NCBI GenBank assembly: GCA_013619005.1
Contig: JABXKY010000214.1
Coordinates: forward strand, 1-7,544
Direction of reading: 5' to 3'
Length of the DNA: 7,544 bases
From: Candidatus Bathyarchaeota archaeon
GTDB lineage: Archaea; Thermoproteota; Bathyarchaeia; TCS64
The position numbers were made by a program, and so were the translations under genes. Below are positions 5,871 through 7,544 of the stretch, piece by piece. Below the pieces are notes generated by a model. It was given only the letters and a program-made list of their open reading frames with translations, searched no databases and was not told where the DNA came from. The first letter of the stretch is position 1. Each line of letters starts with the position of its first letter.

Positions 5871-5882
5871 CGCAGCGGACAA

Positions 5883-5892
5883 CCTTTTAAAG
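5883..5892 (+). promoter_or_regulatory. TATA-like box for valS and its upstream ORF
   Basis: CCTTTTAAAG has its core TTTTAAA at 5885-5891. A start about 27 bases from its centre is near 5915, five bases before the small upstream ORF (ATG 5920) and 46 bases before valS. It lies just after the structured-RNA candidate, so the two elements have separate putative promoters. Confidence 0.5.
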
Positions 5893-5919
5893 AAACAACC
5901 TAACCTGAGTAGCCATAAA

Positions 5920-5964
5920 ATGGCTCAGGGTCCGCGATACAAGCCAGGAGACTATGAACAATGA
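5920..5964 (+). CDS. 14-codon upstream ORF overlapping the valS start (ATGA)
   Basis: ATG at 5920 opens a frame encoding MAQGPRYKPGDYEQ, stopped by TGA at 5962-5964, which overlaps the valS ATG (5961-5963) as ATGA. Its ATG is about five bases from the predicted transcription start, so it would be read nearly leaderless, and ribosomes ending here could restart at valS. The valS ribosome-binding sequence lies inside it. It contains no valine codon, so a valine-starvation attenuator is unlikely. Alternatively it is chance, or a remnant of an N-terminal extension put out of frame by an indel. Whether it is translated cannot be judged from sequence alone. Confidence 0.35.
   Translation: MAQGPRYKPGDYEQ
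5946..5950 (+). promoter_or_regulatory. Ribosome-binding site of valS
   Basis: AGGAG stands 10 bases before the ATG at 5961 and matches the archaeal Shine-Dalgarno core. It fixes the valS start and separates it from the out-of-frame ATG at 5954. Confidence 0.6.
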
Positions 5965-7544
5965 AAGTGCTACCGAGAAAGATCAATTTCCTCGAGATGG
6001 AGGAGAAATGGCAGAGGATATGGGAAGAGGAAGAGATACACAAGTATGACTGGGATGACAGGGATCGCCCCGTCTATAGCATTGATACTCCTCCACCGTA
6101 TCCTAGCGGCGACTTCCACATGGGTAACTTTTTGAACTGGACGTACTTCGATGTGCGGGCCAGGTACAAGAGAATGACGGGCCACAACGTGCTGTTCCCA
6201 CAGGGGTGGGACTGCCACGGGCTGCCAACTGAGGTAGCCGTCGAGAAGGCCAAGGGCATCAGGAAGAGCGATGTTCCTCCTGATGTTTTCAGGAAGATGT
6301 GCGAGGAATGGATCGAGCAGTACATTGGTATAATGAAGACCGCGGTTATTCGACTAGGGTGCAGTGTTGACTGGAGGTCGGAGTACAGGACTATGGACTC
6401 CGAGTACATGAGGAAGATTCAGCTGAGCTTCCTCATGCTTTACGAGAAGGATTTCATCTACAAGGGCACCCACCCGATTAACTGGTGCCCGCGTTGTGAG
6501 ACGGCTATCGCAGACGCGGAGGTCGAGCACAACAACAAGAACGGGTGGCTCTACACCATCCCATTCGAGACCGAGACAGGGGAGGTGCTCATCTCGACCA
6601 CGAGGCCGGTGTACCTACCTGCATGTGTAGCTCTCGGAGTTAACCCTGATGATGAGAGGTACAAGCATCTCATCGGCGGCAAGGCAAAGGTGCCCGTCGC
6701 GGGGCACGAGGTGCCCATCATCGCCAATGTGGAGGTTGACCCCGAGTTCGGCACGGGCGCCATGATGATCTGTACCTACGGGGACAAGGCGGACGTAGTG
6801 GCAGTGGCGCGGTACAAGCTCCCGGTCATTAATCTTCTTGACGCCAAGGGCCACCTGACGGAGGCTGGCGGAAAATACGCTGGAATGTACGTGGCCAAGG
6901 CCCAGAAGGAGATAGTCAAGGATCTACGCGAGGCCGGACTAATCCGGGAGGAGAAGCAGCTCAACCAGGAGGTGGGGCTGTGCTGGAGGTGTAGTACTGC
7001 GATAGAGATTGTGGCTGCCCAGCAGTGGTTCTTCAGGACCATCAGCCTGACCGAGAGGGTGGTGAAGACCGCCCACGAGATCACGTGGTACCCCGACTGG
7101 ATGCGCCAGAGGCTCCTTGACTGGGCAACTGGCCTAGACTGGGACTGGGTTCTGTCAAGGCAGAGGGTGTTCGCGACCCCTGTTCCGGTTTGGTACTGCA
7201 AGGACTGTGGTAAGCTTAGGCTGGCTAAACCAGAGGAGTTGCCGGTTGACCCGAGAGTAGTTTCGATCAATGACACCTGTGAGTGCGGCGGCAACGAGTT
7301 CGTGCCAGACGGTGATGTCATGGACACATGGTTCGACAGCAGCATGACCTGCGCAATCCACGCGGGTTGGCCGGATAAGGAGGGTTGGGAGCGTCAGTTC
7401 CCCGCCACGGTTCATCCTAGTGGCCAGGACATCATCAGGACGTGGGCTTACTACCTCATGGTGAGGGGCCTCGCGCTGTTCGATTCCACTCCCTACGAGA
7501 GCGTGCTCATCAATGGCATGGTTCTCGGGGGCGACGGTAGGAAG
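5961..7544 (+). CDS. valS: Valyl-tRNA synthetase, archaeal type; 3' end outside window
   Basis: The frame is open for 528 codons to the right edge; complete enzymes are about 800-900 residues. ValRS charges tRNA-Val with valine in the cytoplasm and hydrolyses mischarged Thr-tRNA. Visible in order: class I nucleotide-binding PPPYPSGDFHMGN (44-56, HIGH variant H53-M-G-N), GWDCHGLPTE (82-91), a zinc-type WCPRC (175-179), the CP1 editing region with TTRP (213-216) and EFGTGAMMICTYGDKAD (262-278), a second CWRC (341-344), SRQRVFATPVPVWYC (399-413) with CKDC (413-416) and CECGG (440-444), DTWFDSSMT (455-463) and HPSGQDIIRTW (485-495). The window stops at GGDGRK, where MSKS of the KMSKS loop is expected next. 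In the editing region TTRPVYLPA has V where TTRPE is usual. ATG 5961 has an AGGAG at proper spacing and the N-terminus starts where archaeal ValRS normally does. Confidence 0.96.
   Translation, partial: MKVLPRKINFLEMEEKWQRIWEEEEIHKYDWDDRDRPVYSIDTPPPYPSGDFHMGNFLNWTYFDVRARYKRMTGHNVLFPQGWDCHGLPTEVAVEKAKGIRKSDVPPDVFRKMCEEWIEQYIGIMKTAVIRLGCSVDWRSEYRTMDSEYMRKIQLSFLMLYEKDFIYKGTHPINWCPRCETAIADAEVEHNNKNGWLYTIPFETETGEVLISTTRPVYLPACVALGVNPDDERYKHLIGGKAKVPVAGHEVPIIANVEVDPEFGTGAMMICTYGDKADVVAVARYKLPVINLLDAKGHLTEAGGKYAGMYVAKAQKEIVKDLREAGLIREEKQLNQEVGLCWRCSTAIEIVAAQQWFFRTISLTERVVKTAHEITWYPDWMRQRLLDWATGLDWDWVLSRQRVFATPVPVWYCKDCGKLRLAKPEELPVDPRVVSINDTCECGGNEFVPDGDVMDTWFDSSMTCAIHAGWPDKEGWERQFPATVHPSGQDIIRTWAYYLMVRGLALFDSTPYESVLINGMVLGGDGRK

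Noticed and set aside
5786..5964. T-box or valine-attenuation leader of valS
   Set aside because: No T-box AGGGTGGNACCGCG-type sequence, the upstream ORF has no valine codon, and no terminator/antiterminator pair ends in a T-run before valS.
1..7544. CRISPR array, insertion sequence, integrase or attachment site
   Set aside because: No regularly spaced repeats, no transposase or recombinase motifs and no long terminal inverted repeats or target duplications are visible.

Overview
The window looks like a piece of an archaeal chromosome. The valyl-tRNA synthetase is of the archaeal type. Several genes are preceded by AT-rich TATA-like boxes at the spacing expected for start sites at or very near the initiation codon (leaderless or nearly so). 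T-rich tracts follow several genes, and AGG is used heavily for arginine. Base composition is moderate and no ribosomal RNA or other firm taxonomic marker is present, so I do not name a lineage. A mesophilic member of Thermoplasmatota, Bathyarchaeia or a similar heterotrophic group would fit, but that is a guess.

Layout from left to right. (1) Positions 2-583 hold the C-terminal part of an Amidohydro_3/YtcJ-like metal-dependent hydrolase; its start lies outside the window. (2) Positions 584-861 are a convergent spacer with T-runs and inverted repeats but no convincing gene. (3) A 12-helix major facilitator transporter lies on the minus strand (2046-862) and starts with TTG. (4) A 96-bp divergent promoter region (2047-2142) contains two TATA-like boxes and an imperfect 12-bp direct repeat that could be an operator. 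(5) A two-gene unit follows on the plus strand: an HD-domain phosphohydrolase (2143-2697) and, overlapping it by one base, a small protein resembling PD-(D/E)XK nucleases in which the catalytic-site residues appear altered. (6) A second two-gene unit with a 4-base overlap encodes a D-aminoacylase-family amidohydrolase (3292-4875) and a metallo-beta-lactamase-fold hydrolase (4872-5711). (7) The 249-bp spacer 5712-5960 is the most unusual part. It has a strong TATA-like box followed at the correct distance by about 85 nt that fold into a nested three-helix rod (candidate structured RNA), then a second TATA-like box, then a 14-codon upstream ORF whose stop codon overlaps the start of the next gene. 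(8) valS, valyl-tRNA synthetase, runs from 5961 off the right edge; the window ends just before the expected KMSKS signature.

Functionally, two amidohydrolases, a metallo-hydrolase and an organic-solute transporter suggest scavenging and hydrolysis of amides, possibly N-acyl-D-amino acids from cell-wall or protein debris. valS is housekeeping. The clearest candidates for something undescribed are the structured RNA and upstream ORF in front of valS and the HD/degenerate-nuclease gene pair.
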